A stretch of 64,000 bases of DNA from the NCBI RefSeq assembly GCF_900770955.1, contig NZ_CAAGLX010000011.1:1-64000 (forward strand). Reading direction: 5' to 3'. Positions 31,827 through 41,174 of the stretch are shown one piece after another. Within the stretch, counting starts at the first letter, position 1, and every line of letters starts with the position of its first letter. Position numbers and translations under genes: made by a program. The stretch comes from an uncultured Phascolarctobacterium sp. (GTDB taxonomy: Bacteria > Bacillota > Negativicutes > Acidaminococcales > Acidaminococcaceae). Under the pieces are notes generated by a model. The model did no database searches. It was not told where the DNA came from and worked only from the letters and a program-made list of their open reading frames with translations.

Positions 31827-32696
31827 GTGACAGCAGAGCAAAACAATATATATGGAACACTTTATTTATGCGCTACGCCTATCGGTAATCTTGAGGATAT
31901 GACACCGCGCGCTTTGCGGATGCTGCAGGAAGCAGATTTGATTGCGGCGGAGGATACACGTCATACGCTGCAGCTTTTAAATCACTTCAACATCAAAGGA
32001 CGCTTAGTGCGTTATGATGAGCATAGCAAGGAGAAGCAGGGCGAATATCTTTTAGGCCAGCTGCTGGAGGGCAAAAATGTTGCTCTTGTAAGCGATGCAG
32101 GCTTTCCCGGAATTGCTGACCCCGGTGAAGCCTTGGCTCATGATGCGATTGCTCATGGTATCAGAGTGGTTCCTGTACCGGGTGCCAACGCTGCTTTATG
32201 TGCTTTGATTGCCAGCGGTCTGCCGACGTATCCTTTTTTCTTCGGCGGCTTTTTGCCGAAGAGCAAGCGCAACAGACGCGAGCAGCTGGAGCAATGGCAG
32301 CATATTCCTGCGACGATTATTCTTTACGAAGCACCGCACAGGATTGTGGAGGTGCTGAAGGATATTTTGGCTGCCTGGGGTGACCGTCCTTTGGCGGCAG
32401 CACGCGAGCTGACGAAGCTGCATGAGGAATTCTACCGTGGTACGGTCAGCGGCTGTCTGGAGTGGCTGGAGGCCAATTCGCCGCGCGGAGAGTTCTGCCT
32501 GGTGCTCGGTGCCGGTGACGGAGCTTTTGCTGCAGCTGAAGAAGAGTTGGAGCCTCTTGACGAGGTGCGCAAGCTGATGGCTGATGGCGTAGATAAAAAA
32601 GCTGCCTTGGCGCAGGTAGCAAAAAAACGTAAAATTCCCAAACGGGAGCTATATAATCAACTAATTTCTGAAGGAGATGGGTCTGACAATGACTAA
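31827..32696 (+). CDS. rsmI: 16S rRNA (cytidine1402-2'-O)-methyltransferase
   Basis: 289 residues. Uses S-adenosylmethionine to methylate the ribose of C1402 in the decoding centre. The tetrapyrrole-methylase fold is seen in LYLCATPIGNLEDMTPRAL, AAEDTRHT, DEHSKEKQ, VSDAGFPGIADPG and PFFFGGFLPKS. It starts with GTG at 31827, set by AGGAGG 7 bases upstream; an ATG at 31809 precedes the Shine-Dalgarno. It overlaps metG by 8 bp, as in many Firmicutes where rsmI and metG are neighbours. Confidence 0.95.
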   Translation: MTAEQNNIYGTLYLCATPIGNLEDMTPRALRMLQEADLIAAEDTRHTLQLLNHFNIKGRLVRYDEHSKEKQGEYLLGQLLEGKNVALVSDAGFPGIADPGEALAHDAIAHGIRVVPVPGANAALCALIASGLPTYPFFFGGFLPKSKRNRREQLEQWQHIPATIILYEAPHRIVEVLKDILAAWGDRPLAAARELTKLHEEFYRGTVSGCLEWLEANSPRGEFCLVLGAGDGAFAAAEEELEPLDEVRKLMADGVDKKAALAQVAKKRKIPKRELYNQLISEGDGSDND

Positions 32697-34650
32697 ACCG
32701 AGTTATTATATTACAACACCAATTTACTATCCGAGTGATAATCTGCATATAGGCCATGCCTATTGCACAACTATTGCCGACAGCCTGGCACGCTTTCACC
32801 GCCTGAAGGGTGAAGATGTATTTTTCCTGACCGGCAGTGACGAGCACGGCCTGAAAATTCAGCGCAAGGCTAAGGAAAAGAACGTAACCCCGATTCAGTA
32901 TGTAGATGCAATTATTGCTAACTTCAAGCTGCTGTGGAAAGAGCTGAATATCTCCAATAATGACTTTATCCGCACCAGCCAGGAGCGTCATCACAAGGTA
33001 GTTCAGGACGCACTGCAAAAAATTTATGAGCAGGGCGATATTTATAAGAAAAACTACAAGGGCCTGTACTGCGTACCCTGCGAATCCTACTGGCTGGAGC
33101 GTCAGCTTGACGAAAATCACTGCTGCCCCGACTGCCATCGTCCGGTAGAGGAGATGGAAGAGGAAAGCTACTTCTTTAAAATGAGCAAATACCAGGATTG
33201 GTGGCTGCAATTTATCGAAGAGCATCCGGACTTCATCCAGCCTGCAAGCCGTCGCAACGAAATGATCAATTTCGTTAAGCAAGGTCTGGAGGATCTGTGC
33301 ATTACCCGTACCACCTTTGATTGGGGTATTCCTGTTCCGTTTGACAAAAAACATGTTGTGTATGTATGGTTCGACGCTCTGCTGAACTATCTGACCGGCA
33401 TTAAATATGGCACCGATGATGCCTTCTTCCACAAATACTGGCCGGCAAGCCTGCACCTGGTAGGTAAGGAAATCGTGCGCTTCCACACCATTATCTGGCC
33501 GATTATGCTGCATGCTATGGGCCTGGAAATGCCGCAAGAGGTTTACGGTCATGGCTGGCTCGTAGTTGACGGTGACAAAATGTCCAAATCCAAGGGCAAC
33601 GTTATCGACCCGCTGGGCCTGATTGATGAGTTCGGCGCTGATGCTATCCGCTATTTCCTGCTGCGTGAAATCAACCTGGGCAGCGACGGCAACTTCTCCC
33701 GTGATGCGCTGATTAACCGTGTGAATGCAGATTTGGCTAACGACCTTGGCAACCTGCTGCACAGAACCGTTAGCATGATTGAAAAATATCATGGCGGCAT
33801 TGTTACCGATACCGGTGCTAGCGAACCGATTGATGATGAGCTGAAGGCTCTCGTTAAGGAAACCGTAGCTAGCTATGTTAAGGCTATGGATAACATGGAG
33901 ATCAACACTGCAATTAAAGGCGTATGGGCTTTGATCAGCCGCGCCAATAAATACATTGACGAAACCGCTCCGTGGATTTTGGCTAAAGACGAGGCTAAGG
34001 CTGACCGTCTGAAGACTGTTATGTATAACCTGGCTGAAACTCTGCGTATCGTAGCTATTTTAATCAGCCCGTACATCCCTACCACCAGCCCGAAGATTTA
34101 CACCCAGCTTGGTCTGGCTGTGCCTGAGCAGTTCCTGCTGGCAGACGCTGAGTGGGGCGGTCTGGCAAACGGCACTAAGGTTTGCAAGGGCGAGCCTCTG
34201 TATCCGCGTATCGAGGTTACCGAAGACGGTGCAACCATCATCGGCGGCAAACGCTATGAGCATAAGGCTGCAGCTCCCGCACCTGCTCCGGCAGAAGAAG
34301 CAAAGCCTGCTATGGAGCCGATTAAACCGGAAATCGCTTTTCCTGACTTTGAGAAGATCGACCTGCGCGTAGGCAAGGTTCTGGAAGCAGAAAAGGTTAA
34401 AAAATCCAAAAAGCTGCTCAAGCTGCAGGTAGAAATCGGTGATGAGGTACGCACTATTGTCAGCGGTATCTCCCAATACTATGAGCCTGAACAGATGGTA
34501 GGCAAAAACGTTGTTGTTGTAGCAAACCTGGCACCTGCTAAGCTGATGGGTATCGAATCCTTCGGCATGCTGCTGTGTGCTTCCGACGGACAAGGCAATC
34601 TGGCTCTTATTGACCCGCAAAATCTTGCTTCCGGCAGTCGTGTAAAATAA
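32689..34650 (+). CDS. metG: Methionyl-tRNA synthetase
   Basis: 653 residues. Charges tRNA-Met. The class I signature HIGH is at residues 20-23 and KMSKS is near residue 297. The zinc knuckle region has CVPCESYW and CCPDCHRP. An anticodon-binding helical domain follows, and an Ala/Pro/Glu-rich linker leads to a C-terminal EMAP/Trbp111 tRNA-binding domain (KIDLRVGKVLEAEKVKKS). The start at 32689 gives the usual N terminus; an ATG at 32677 abuts the AAGGAG and is less likely. It is co-transcribed with rsmI. Confidence 0.96.
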   Translation: MTKPSYYITTPIYYPSDNLHIGHAYCTTIADSLARFHRLKGEDVFFLTGSDEHGLKIQRKAKEKNVTPIQYVDAIIANFKLLWKELNISNNDFIRTSQERHHKVVQDALQKIYEQGDIYKKNYKGLYCVPCESYWLERQLDENHCCPDCHRPVEEMEEESYFFKMSKYQDWWLQFIEEHPDFIQPASRRNEMINFVKQGLEDLCITRTTFDWGIPVPFDKKHVVYVWFDALLNYLTGIKYGTDDAFFHKYWPASLHLVGKEIVRFHTIIWPIMLHAMGLEMPQEVYGHGWLVVDGDKMSKSKGNVIDPLGLIDEFGADAIRYFLLREINLGSDGNFSRDALINRVNADLANDLGNLLHRTVSMIEKYHGGIVTDTGASEPIDDELKALVKETVASYVKAMDNMEINTAIKGVWALISRANKYIDETAPWILAKDEAKADRLKTVMYNLAETLRIVAILISPYIPTTSPKIYTQLGLAVPEQFLLADAEWGGLANGTKVCKGEPLYPRIEVTEDGATIIGGKRYEHKAAAPAPAPAEEAKPAMEPIKPEIAFPDFEKIDLRVGKVLEAEKVKKSKKLLKLQVEIGDEVRTIVSGISQYYEPEQMVGKNVVVVANLAPAKLMGIESFGMLLCASDGQGNLALIDPQNLASGSRVK

Positions 34651-34770
34651 AAAAGTGCTTGATGCACTCTGAGATTTAGAGCAGTCACTCTGATACGTTT
34701 TGGCGGATGAGGAGTGCCTGCTCTTCGTCTATTAACATATTGTCTTTTGTTTTGGAAGGGGGACTTATCA

Positions 34771-35361
34771 GTGTCCGAAAAGCTATTTTCGCGCTTGTTC
34801 TGGCGACCGTATATTTTTATAGGCATCAGTATGATTTTAGTGCTGCTGAGCAGCATGGTGCCTTATATCCTGCCGCATGCATGGCTGGGAGAGCATTATC
34901 CCGGTTATGACTTCTATATGTTTAAAGGTATGGCCTGGACGCTGAAGCTGGCGCTGCTGATTTATTTATATGGCATTGTCTGCATCTTTACGAAGAATTA
35001 CTTCCCTAAGCTGAGCAACCTGTGTACTGAAGAGGTGCGCGCGGTGATTACCGGCTACAAGAGCAGCTGGAGCCGTGGCAAGCAGCTGTGTCCTGTTTTT
35101 ACCTATAAAGTAGGTGATAAGGAATACAGTGAAGCTTTGAATGAAGCCAAGGGAACGAAGGAGAAGAGTGGCGATGTGCTGGAGCGTGGCTTTACGCTGA
35201 AGCTGCCGCGTAAAATTATTTATAATCCGCAAAATCCTAAGGAATTTTATCTGCCGGGTTGCGAATATTATTCGCGTAAGGCGGCGGTTTTCCGTTATAT
35301 TTTGTTCAGTATGCTACTTTTCCTGCAGCTGTATCTGAACTTTTTTGTGAATGTGAGGTAG
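34771..35361 (+). CDS. DUF3592-like membrane protein
   Basis: 196 residues. Two N-terminal membrane helices and one at the C-terminal end flank a soluble middle part. That part ends YNPQNPKEFYLPG, the YNP-NP-E/F pattern of DUF3592 proteins, whose role is unknown. It begins with GTG at 34771 (AAGGGGG 8 bases upstream). It ends 3 bp before tatD, so the two are co-transcribed, probably with rsmI-metG. Confidence 0.65.
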   Translation: MSEKLFSRLFWRPYIFIGISMILVLLSSMVPYILPHAWLGEHYPGYDFYMFKGMAWTLKLALLIYLYGIVCIFTKNYFPKLSNLCTEEVRAVITGYKSSWSRGKQLCPVFTYKVGDKEYSEALNEAKGTKEKSGDVLERGFTLKLPRKIIYNPQNPKEFYLPGCEYYSRKAAVFRYILFSMLLFLQLYLNFFVNVR

Positions 35362-35364
35362 ATT

Positions 35365-36144
35365 ATGAGCAGAACTGGTTTGTGGGATTCGCATGCCCAT
35401 TTAGATGACGAAGCGTTTAATGAGGACAGAGAGCAGCTGATTGCACAGCTGGAGCAGAATATGGATGGCATTATTAATCCCGGCTGTGATGCAGCCAGCA
35501 GTGCTGTCGCGGTGGAGCTGGCGGAAAAGTATCCGTTTATCTATGCTGCTGTAGGCTGGCACCCCGAGAATTTAAAGGGAATTCCTGGCGATTATCTGCA
35601 GCAGCTGGCAGAGTGGGCGCAGCACCCGAAGGTTGTGGCAATCGGTGAAATCGGTCTTGATTATTACTGGAAGGAAAATGAGCCTAAGGAGGTACAGAAG
35701 CGTATTTTCTTAGAGCAGCTTGATCTGGCTAAGCAATTTGACTTGCCGGTGATTATTCATGACAGGGATGCGCATGGCGATATGCTGGAGCTGTTCCAAA
35801 AGGAGGTACACGGCGTACAGGCAGTGTTCCATTGCTTCAGCGGCTCGCTGGAAATGGCGAAGGAGCTGGCTAAGCGCGGCTATTACTTTGGCTTTGGCGG
35901 TACGTCTACCTATAAGAATGCGCAGAAGGTGCGCGAGGTTATGCAGTATATCCCTAAGGAGCTGCTGCTGTTTGAAACCGACAGTCCCTATCTGACACCG
36001 GTGCCGTTCCGCGGCAAGCGCAATAATCCTGGCTATACGGAATATACGGCGCGCAATGCGGCTGAGGTGCTGGGAATGGATTTTGAAGAGCTGGCTGCAA
36101 TTGCCACGGCAAATACCAAAAGATTATTCAAAAAGATAAAATAA
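35365..36144 (+). CDS. tatD: TatD family metal-dependent hydrolase (DNase)
   Basis: 259 residues, TIM-barrel amidohydrolase fold. Metal ligands appear in DSHAHLDDEAF (8-18), IGEIGLDYYW, VIIHDRDAHGD, VFHCFSGS and FETDSPYLTPVPFRGKRN. Family members act as 3'-5' DNA/RNA exonucleases or quality-control deacylases. The order rsmI-metG-tatD matches the Bacillus yabC-metS-yabD region. A terminator follows. Confidence 0.92.
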   Translation: MSRTGLWDSHAHLDDEAFNEDREQLIAQLEQNMDGIINPGCDAASSAVAVELAEKYPFIYAAVGWHPENLKGIPGDYLQQLAEWAQHPKVVAIGEIGLDYYWKENEPKEVQKRIFLEQLDLAKQFDLPVIIHDRDAHGDMLELFQKEVHGVQAVFHCFSGSLEMAKELAKRGYYFGFGGTSTYKNAQKVREVMQYIPKELLLFETDSPYLTPVPFRGKRNNPGYTEYTARNAAEVLGMDFEELAAIATANTKRLFKKIK

Positions 36145-36172
36145 GCATAAGGCTGCTTACGGCAAAAACTCA

Positions 36173-36206
36173 GAGAGGTCCTGTGATGTACAGGCCTCTC
36201 TTTTTT
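36173..36206 (+). terminator. Terminator of the rsmI-tatD operon
   Basis: GAGAGGTCCTGT / ACAGGCCTCTC hairpin followed by six T. Confidence 0.9.
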
Positions 36207-36335
36207 GCGCAGGGGTGCGTAGCGTAAAGAATAAATTTGTGCGGATAGCTGCTTTAAAGCTATATCTGCAGTGCTAAATATGTTAAAATATAATAATGTA
36301 CTAAATTAGTTTAGCTTTGCCGGAGGGAGCAAGTA

Positions 36336-37784
36336 ATGAAAGATAAAATTAGCATGCCTTTAATAGAGGCTATGCTGCAATATAAAAGTGAGGACGTCTA
36401 TCCTCTGCATACTCCAGGACATAAGGGAGGACGTGGCATGCAGCGCTTGCTGCGACAGGAGCTGGGTGCCAGCGTGCAGATGGATGTGTCGTTGATGAGC
36501 GAGCTGGACGATATCCACGAGCCGGAAACCTATATTAAAGAGGCACAGGAGCTGGCGGCACAGACCTACGGCAGTGATGCCTGCTTTTGGGCGGTAAACG
36601 GCACGAGTCAGGCGATTCACGCCATGCTGCTGACAGCGCTGAACCCCGGAGAAAAGCTGCTGCTGCCGCGCAATGCGCACCGCAGTGTTGCCGGCGGACT
36701 TGTTTTGGGCGGTATCGAAGCAGTGTATCTGCAACCTGAGTATCAAGCGGAATTTGGCATTCAGATGCAGGTTACTGTGCGGCAGATAGAGGCGGCGCTG
36801 GCGCAGGACAGTAAAATTAAGGCGGTGCTGCTGACCAGCCCCAATTATTACGGTGTGGCAGCAGATGTGAGAGCAATTGCCGAGTGTTGCCATGCGCATA
36901 ATGCAGTGCTGTTGGTGGACGAGGCTCATGGACCGCATCTTGGTTTCAGTGAGCTGTTGCCACCGTCCGCTCTGCAGTGCGGCGCTGATGCCTGCGCTCA
37001 GAGCACGCATAAAATTTTGGGCGCTATGACGCAGTGCAGTATGCTGCATGTGCAGGGAGCGCGGCTTGATTTGCAGCGTGCGGCAGATGTGATGAGTATT
37101 TTGACAACGACGAGTCCCAACTATCTGCTGATGGCCTCACTGGATGCTGCCAGAGCGCAGGTGCAAGCCTATGGCAGAGAGATGGCAGCGGCTGCTGTAC
37201 AGGCAGCAGCAAAGCTGCGCAGCCTGTGTGCCGCCTATAGCGGCCTGCGTGTAATGGAAGCAACAGATTGCGGCGGACTGCAGCTTGATACTACCAAGGT
37301 TACGGTGAATTTTGCTGCCTGGGGCTATAGCGGCGTAGAGGTCGGTGAGCTTTTCCGTGAGGCAAGAATTGCTGTTGAACTGGTAGATGCCTATAATGTA
37401 CTCTTTTTGGTGACCTATGCCGATGTTACTACGGATTATGACGAGGCATTGGCAAGGATTGCTGCCGTATTGGATAAAATGCAGGCGCAGAAGCGTACAC
37501 CACTGCAGCTTACAGCGGCAGCACAGGTGCCCAAGACGCAGGCAGTTCTGCCTTTGCGTGACGTATTCTATCGTGCGAAAAAGGCGGTGCCGTTGGCGCA
37601 GGCTGCAGGTAAAATCTGCGGCGAGCAGGTGAGCTTTTATCCGCCGGGAATACCGGTGCTGCTGCTGGGGGAGCTGGTAACGGAAGAAATTATTGCTTAC
37701 TGCAGGGCGCAGAAGGAGCTTGGCTTGCCGGTAAGCGGACCTGCAGACAGCAGCTTACAAACGATACGTGTTATTGCGGATTGA
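36336..37784 (+). CDS. PLP-dependent Orn/Lys/Arg decarboxylase family protein (YaaO-like)
   Basis: 482 residues, the short form of this fold-type I family. HTPGHKGGRGMQRLL lies near residue 26, WAVNGTSQAIHAML contacts the cofactor, VDEAHGPHLGFS holds the PLP-binding Asp, and STHKILGAMTQ has the Schiff-base lysine. The substrate (lysine, arginine or ornithine) cannot be assigned. It heads a run with tmk and holB as yaaO does in Bacillus. The final codons overlap the frame just before tmk; the real tmk start is 11 bp downstream. Confidence 0.85.
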   Translation: MKDKISMPLIEAMLQYKSEDVYPLHTPGHKGGRGMQRLLRQELGASVQMDVSLMSELDDIHEPETYIKEAQELAAQTYGSDACFWAVNGTSQAIHAMLLTALNPGEKLLLPRNAHRSVAGGLVLGGIEAVYLQPEYQAEFGIQMQVTVRQIEAALAQDSKIKAVLLTSPNYYGVAADVRAIAECCHAHNAVLLVDEAHGPHLGFSELLPPSALQCGADACAQSTHKILGAMTQCSMLHVQGARLDLQRAADVMSILTTTSPNYLLMASLDAARAQVQAYGREMAAAAVQAAAKLRSLCAAYSGLRVMEATDCGGLQLDTTKVTVNFAAWGYSGVEVGELFREARIAVELVDAYNVLFLVTYADVTTDYDEALARIAAVLDKMQAQKRTPLQLTAAAQVPKTQAVLPLRDVFYRAKKAVPLAQAAGKICGEQVSFYPPGIPVLLLGELVTEEIIAYCRAQKELGLPVSGPADSSLQTIRVIAD

Positions 37785-37794
37785 GGTAAATAAA

Positions 37795-38430
37795 ATGCGA
37801 GGATTTTTTATTACATTTGAAGGAATAGACGGAGCAGGCAAAACTACGCAGCAGCATTTGGCAGCACAGGCCTTGCGCGAGCAGGGTTACGATGTACTGG
37901 AAAGTCGCGAGCCCGGTGGGACTCAACTAGCCGAAAAGGTGCGTGCTTTAGTGCTTGACCCGGAGCTGCCGCTGACCACAACAACGCAGACGTTGCTGTA
38001 TCTGGCAGCGCGCAGTGAGCATGTCGACAAGCTGCTTCGTCCGGCGCTTGAAGCAGGCAAGATTATCATCTGTGACCGCTTCAGTGATTCAACACTGGTT
38101 TATCAGGGATTGGCGCAGGGCAAGGATGCGGCAGAGCTGGCACAGCTGCGTCAGCTGGGCTCTTTTGCAACCGGTGGTTTGGAGCCTGATTTGACGCTTG
38201 TTTTTGATGCAGACCCGGCAAAATTGCTGGCGCGTCGGCAGGAGCGCGGTGTGCAGGACCGTTATGAGCAGCAGGGGCTGGAATTTCAGCAGCGTCTGCG
38301 TGCGGGCTTTCTGCAGCTGGTAGCGGCGGAGCCGCAGCGATTGCAGGTGATTGATGCCTTAGGCACTCAGCAGGAGGTTACGGCTAAGGTGCTGCAGGGC
38401 ATCGGCAGAGTAATCAGCGGAGAGAAATAA
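37795..38430 (+). CDS. tmk: Thymidylate kinase
   Basis: 211 residues. Phosphorylates dTMP to dTDP for DNA synthesis. P-loop FEGIDGAGKTTQQ (residues 7-19), DR(F/S) motif CDRFSDSTLVYQG and lid region RQERGVQDRYEQQGLEF are present. The start at 37795 follows TGAGGT. The gap to holB is one base. Conserved neighbours tmk-holB-ricT support co-expression of DNA replication functions. Confidence 0.95.
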   Translation: MRGFFITFEGIDGAGKTTQQHLAAQALREQGYDVLESREPGGTQLAEKVRALVLDPELPLTTTTQTLLYLAARSEHVDKLLRPALEAGKIIICDRFSDSTLVYQGLAQGKDAAELAQLRQLGSFATGGLEPDLTLVFDADPAKLLARRQERGVQDRYEQQGLEFQQRLRAGFLQLVAAEPQRLQVIDALGTQQEVTAKVLQGIGRVISGEK

Positions 38431-38431
38431 A

Positions 38432-39457
38432 ATGTGGGAGCATATTATCGGCCACACGGAACAGAAAAAATTTCTGCAGAATTATCTGCAGGCCGAGGAG
38501 CGTCCGCATGCGCTGCTGTTCAGCGGTGCTGCAGGCTTGGGCAAGCGTACGCTGGCTCTGGAATTTGCCAAGGCGCTGCTGTGCTTTAAGCATAGCGGTA
38601 CAGATGGCTGTGAGGCCTGCAGGCTGATGAATCTGCAGGACGGCAATTTGAGCCATCCTGATTTTGTGCTGGTGCAGCATGAATGGGATGACAAAAAGGA
38701 CCGTTTAAGAGATATGATTATTATTGACCAGATCAGAGAGCTGTCCGCCAAAACGGCGTTGGCGCCGGTTATGTCACTGACGCGTGTATGCATTGTTGAG
38801 GATGCGGATACTATGGTTCCTGCCGCAGCCAATGCTTTTTTGAAGCTGCTGGAGGAGCCACCGGCAGGCTGGGTGATTATTTTACTGGCAGCCAATGTAA
38901 ACAAGCTGCTGCCGACTATCCTGTCGCGCGTGGTGCAGTTGCGCTTTCAGGCACTGGAGCCACAATTGGTGGAGCAGGCGCTGTGTGCAAGGCAGATAGA
39001 GCCTGCCAAGGCTGCCGTATTGGCACGTATCAGCGAGGGCTCCATCGGCCTGGCGCTGAATTTGGCGTCTGCCAAGGGACAGATGGATGTATTTGAATGC
39101 CGCAAGCAGGCGGCAGCCTTTTTGGAGGCCTTGCCGTTGGCAATGCCGATGAATTATCTGGCTGGCCGCAGCTGGTTGGACAAGAAGGTGCAGCGCGAGC
39201 AGGCACTGCTGCTTGTGCAGCTGTGGCAGCTGCTGCTGCGCGATTTATTGATGTGCAAATTGCAGCTTTATGATAGAATATATAATATAGATTTACTGGA
39301 TGAGCTTAAGAGCCAAAGCAACGGCTGGCAGCTGCCGGCGCTGAAGCAGGCCCTAGTAATTGTACAGGAAGCATATGACGCATTGGTGAGCAGTGTCGGT
39401 ATGAAAACGGCATTGGAAACCATGGCGCTTAAAATAGATAAAATTTATAAGGAGTGA
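38432..39457 (+). CDS. holB: DNA polymerase III delta' subunit
   Basis: 341 residues, a clamp-loader subunit. The AAA+ P-loop region is HALLFSGAAGLGKRTLALEF; the P-loop lacks the final Thr/Ser context needed for good ATP hydrolysis, as expected of delta'. Short zinc-module cysteines lie in DGCEACRLM. VEDADTMVPAAANAFLKLLEEPP and LSRVVQLRF (SRC-like) follow. Unlike many delta' proteins the SRC motif reads SRV. Confidence 0.85.
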   Translation: MWEHIIGHTEQKKFLQNYLQAEERPHALLFSGAAGLGKRTLALEFAKALLCFKHSGTDGCEACRLMNLQDGNLSHPDFVLVQHEWDDKKDRLRDMIIIDQIRELSAKTALAPVMSLTRVCIVEDADTMVPAAANAFLKLLEEPPAGWVIILLAANVNKLLPTILSRVVQLRFQALEPQLVEQALCARQIEPAKAAVLARISEGSIGLALNLASAKGQMDVFECRKQAAAFLEALPLAMPMNYLAGRSWLDKKVQREQALLLVQLWQLLLRDLLMCKLQLYDRIYNIDLLDELKSQSNGWQLPALKQALVIVQEAYDALVSSVGMKTALETMALKIDKIYKE

Positions 39458-39462
39458 TATTT

Positions 39463-40305
39463 ATGCCGACAGTAGTAGGCATTCGCTTTAAAAAAGCGTG
39501 CAAGATATATTATTTTGACCCTGCGGAAACAGGTGTAGCAAAGGGTGATTTTGCTATCGTAGAAACAGCCCGCGGTGTGGAATATGGTGAGGTTGTTATC
39601 GGACCGCGTGAGGTTGACGATAAGCAGATTGTTTCCCCGCTCAAGCCGGTTATGCGTAAAGCAACGGCCGATGATGATATGAAGCTGGCAGAAAATAAAA
39701 TCCGGGAAAAGGAAGCGTTCAATATCTGCCTGCGTAAAATTAAAAATCATGGACTGCCTATGCGCCTGATTGACGTAGAGTTTACCTTTGATGTGAACAA
39801 GATTATTTTCTACTTTACTGCTGACGGACGCATTGACTTTCGTGAGCTGGTTAAGGATTTGGCAGCTGTTTTCCGTACCCGTATCGAGCTGCGCCAAATT
39901 GGTGTGCGCGATGAGGCTAAAATGCTTGGCGGTATCGGCAGCTGCGGACGTCCGCTGTGCTGTGCAACCTTTTTAGGCGATTTTGAGCCTGTATCTATCC
40001 GCATGGCCAAGGACCAAAGCTTGTCTTTGAATCCGACGAAGATTTCCGGCATCTGCGGTCGTCTGATGTGCTGTCTGAAATATGAAAATCATATGTACTG
40101 CAAGCACGGCTGCAACGGCTGCGGTCGTCGTGAGCGTATTGAAATTCCCAAGATGGGCAGCAAGGTAGTGACTACTATGGGCGAAGGCAAGGTAGTAGGC
40201 ATTAACCGCAAGGAGCGTACCGCTGCGGTGCAGCTGTCGCCGGATAATACTATTCAGGTGGAGTGGGAAGAGCTTGTAGATGCTTCCCAGGCTGATAATG
40301 TCTGA
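39463..40305 (+). CDS. ricT: PSP1/RicT (YaaT) family protein, with extra cysteines
   Basis: 280 residues. In Bacillus RicT works with RicA and RicF, carries Fe-S clusters, and assists RNase Y and phosphorelay events. GSCGRPLCCATFLGDFEPVS and GICGRLMCCLKYEN are the conserved cysteine blocks. Directly after YEN this protein has YCKHGCNGCGRR, three extra cysteines not in the Bacillus protein as I recall it. The start at 39463 follows AAGGAG by 8 bases. It overlaps trmN by 8 bp. Confidence 0.88.
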   Translation: MPTVVGIRFKKACKIYYFDPAETGVAKGDFAIVETARGVEYGEVVIGPREVDDKQIVSPLKPVMRKATADDDMKLAENKIREKEAFNICLRKIKNHGLPMRLIDVEFTFDVNKIIFYFTADGRIDFRELVKDLAAVFRTRIELRQIGVRDEAKMLGGIGSCGRPLCCATFLGDFEPVSIRMAKDQSLSLNPTKISGICGRLMCCLKYENHMYCKHGCNGCGRRERIEIPKMGSKVVTTMGEGKVVGINRKERTAAVQLSPDNTIQVEWEELVDASQADNV

Positions 40306-41026
40306 GCAGGAAAACAGCCTGCGCTGTGATTATGTGCCGGGCTGCGGCTATAAAATCTGGCAGGATGCCAAGGAATTCTGCTATACTACGGATGCAGTGT
40401 TTTTAGGTAACTTTCCTCATGTTGTGCGGAAGGCCAAGGTGCTGGAGCTGGGCTGCGGCACCGGTGCTATCAGTATGCTGCTGGAAAGCAGAGGTGCGGC
40501 GGAGGTGACGGCACTGGACTGCAATCCGCAGGTAACAAAGCTGGTACGTCAAAGCGTTGCGGAAAATTCCCTGCAGGATAAGTTTACTGTTATAGACGGT
40601 GATTTGCGCAATTATAAGCAGCTGCTGCAGCCGGAAAGCATGGATTTGGTGGCTGCTAATCCTCCCTACCGCAACAGCGGCAACGTGCGCCAGGTAGGCA
40701 CCGCTGCCTGCCACGAGGTTACCTCGACGCTGGAGGACTTTTTCCGGGCGGCAGCTTTTGCTGTGCGCTATCGCGGACGCTTTGCTCTGGTGCAGTTGCC
40801 GGAGCGCTTTGCCGAAAGCATGCAGCTGGCGCTGAAGTATGGCCTGCAGCCGAAGCGCCTGCAATGGGTTCATTCCAAAATTGATAAGCCGGCCTGGATT
40901 TTCCTGATGGAAATGCAGAAGGGAGGCAGCTACGGCTTGGATGTTCTGCCTCCGTTGATTATGTATAATCAGGATGGCAGCTATACAGAGCAGGTGAAAA
41001 AATTCTATGAGCCTGCCGTTAAATAA
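40298..41026 (+). CDS. tRNA1(Val) (adenine37-N6)-methyltransferase-like
   Basis: 243 residues. SAM-binding VLELGCGTGAISMLL lies at about residues 47-61, and the N6-adenine motif NPPY (ANPPYRN) at about 121. The family (YabB/TrmN6) methylates A37 of tRNA-Val. Its start codon lies inside the end of ricT (8-bp overlap), showing translational coupling, as in the yaaT-yabA-yabB order of Bacillus, but yabA is missing here. Confidence 0.88.
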   Translation: MSEQENSLRCDYVPGCGYKIWQDAKEFCYTTDAVFLGNFPHVVRKAKVLELGCGTGAISMLLESRGAAEVTALDCNPQVTKLVRQSVAENSLQDKFTVIDGDLRNYKQLLQPESMDLVAANPPYRNSGNVRQVGTAACHEVTSTLEDFFRAAAFAVRYRGRFALVQLPERFAESMQLALKYGLQPKRLQWVHSKIDKPAWIFLMEMQKGGSYGLDVLPPLIMYNQDGSYTEQVKKFYEPAVK

Positions 41027-41120
41027 TCTCAATGGACGGGAAAATGTTAGAATATAAGTAGTCTATATGCTAACAAATTATACATTTTAGATACGTGAAA
41101 ATGCCGTAAATGTCACAAAT

Positions 41121-41150
41121 TTGACGCTTCCCGCTGTTTTATGTTAAAAT
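41121..41150 (+). promoter_or_regulatory. Promoter of the yabE-rnmV-rsmA operon
   Basis: TTGACG (41121-41126), 18-bp spacer, TAAAAT (41145-41150), 24 bp before the start codon. Confidence 0.6.
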
Positions 41151-41174
41151 AATAACCGGACTAAGGAGGTTTTT

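Noticed and set aside
32446..33792. 448-codon antisense frame opposite rsmI and metG
   Set aside because: It covers two certain genes on the other strand and shows no domain or start signal.
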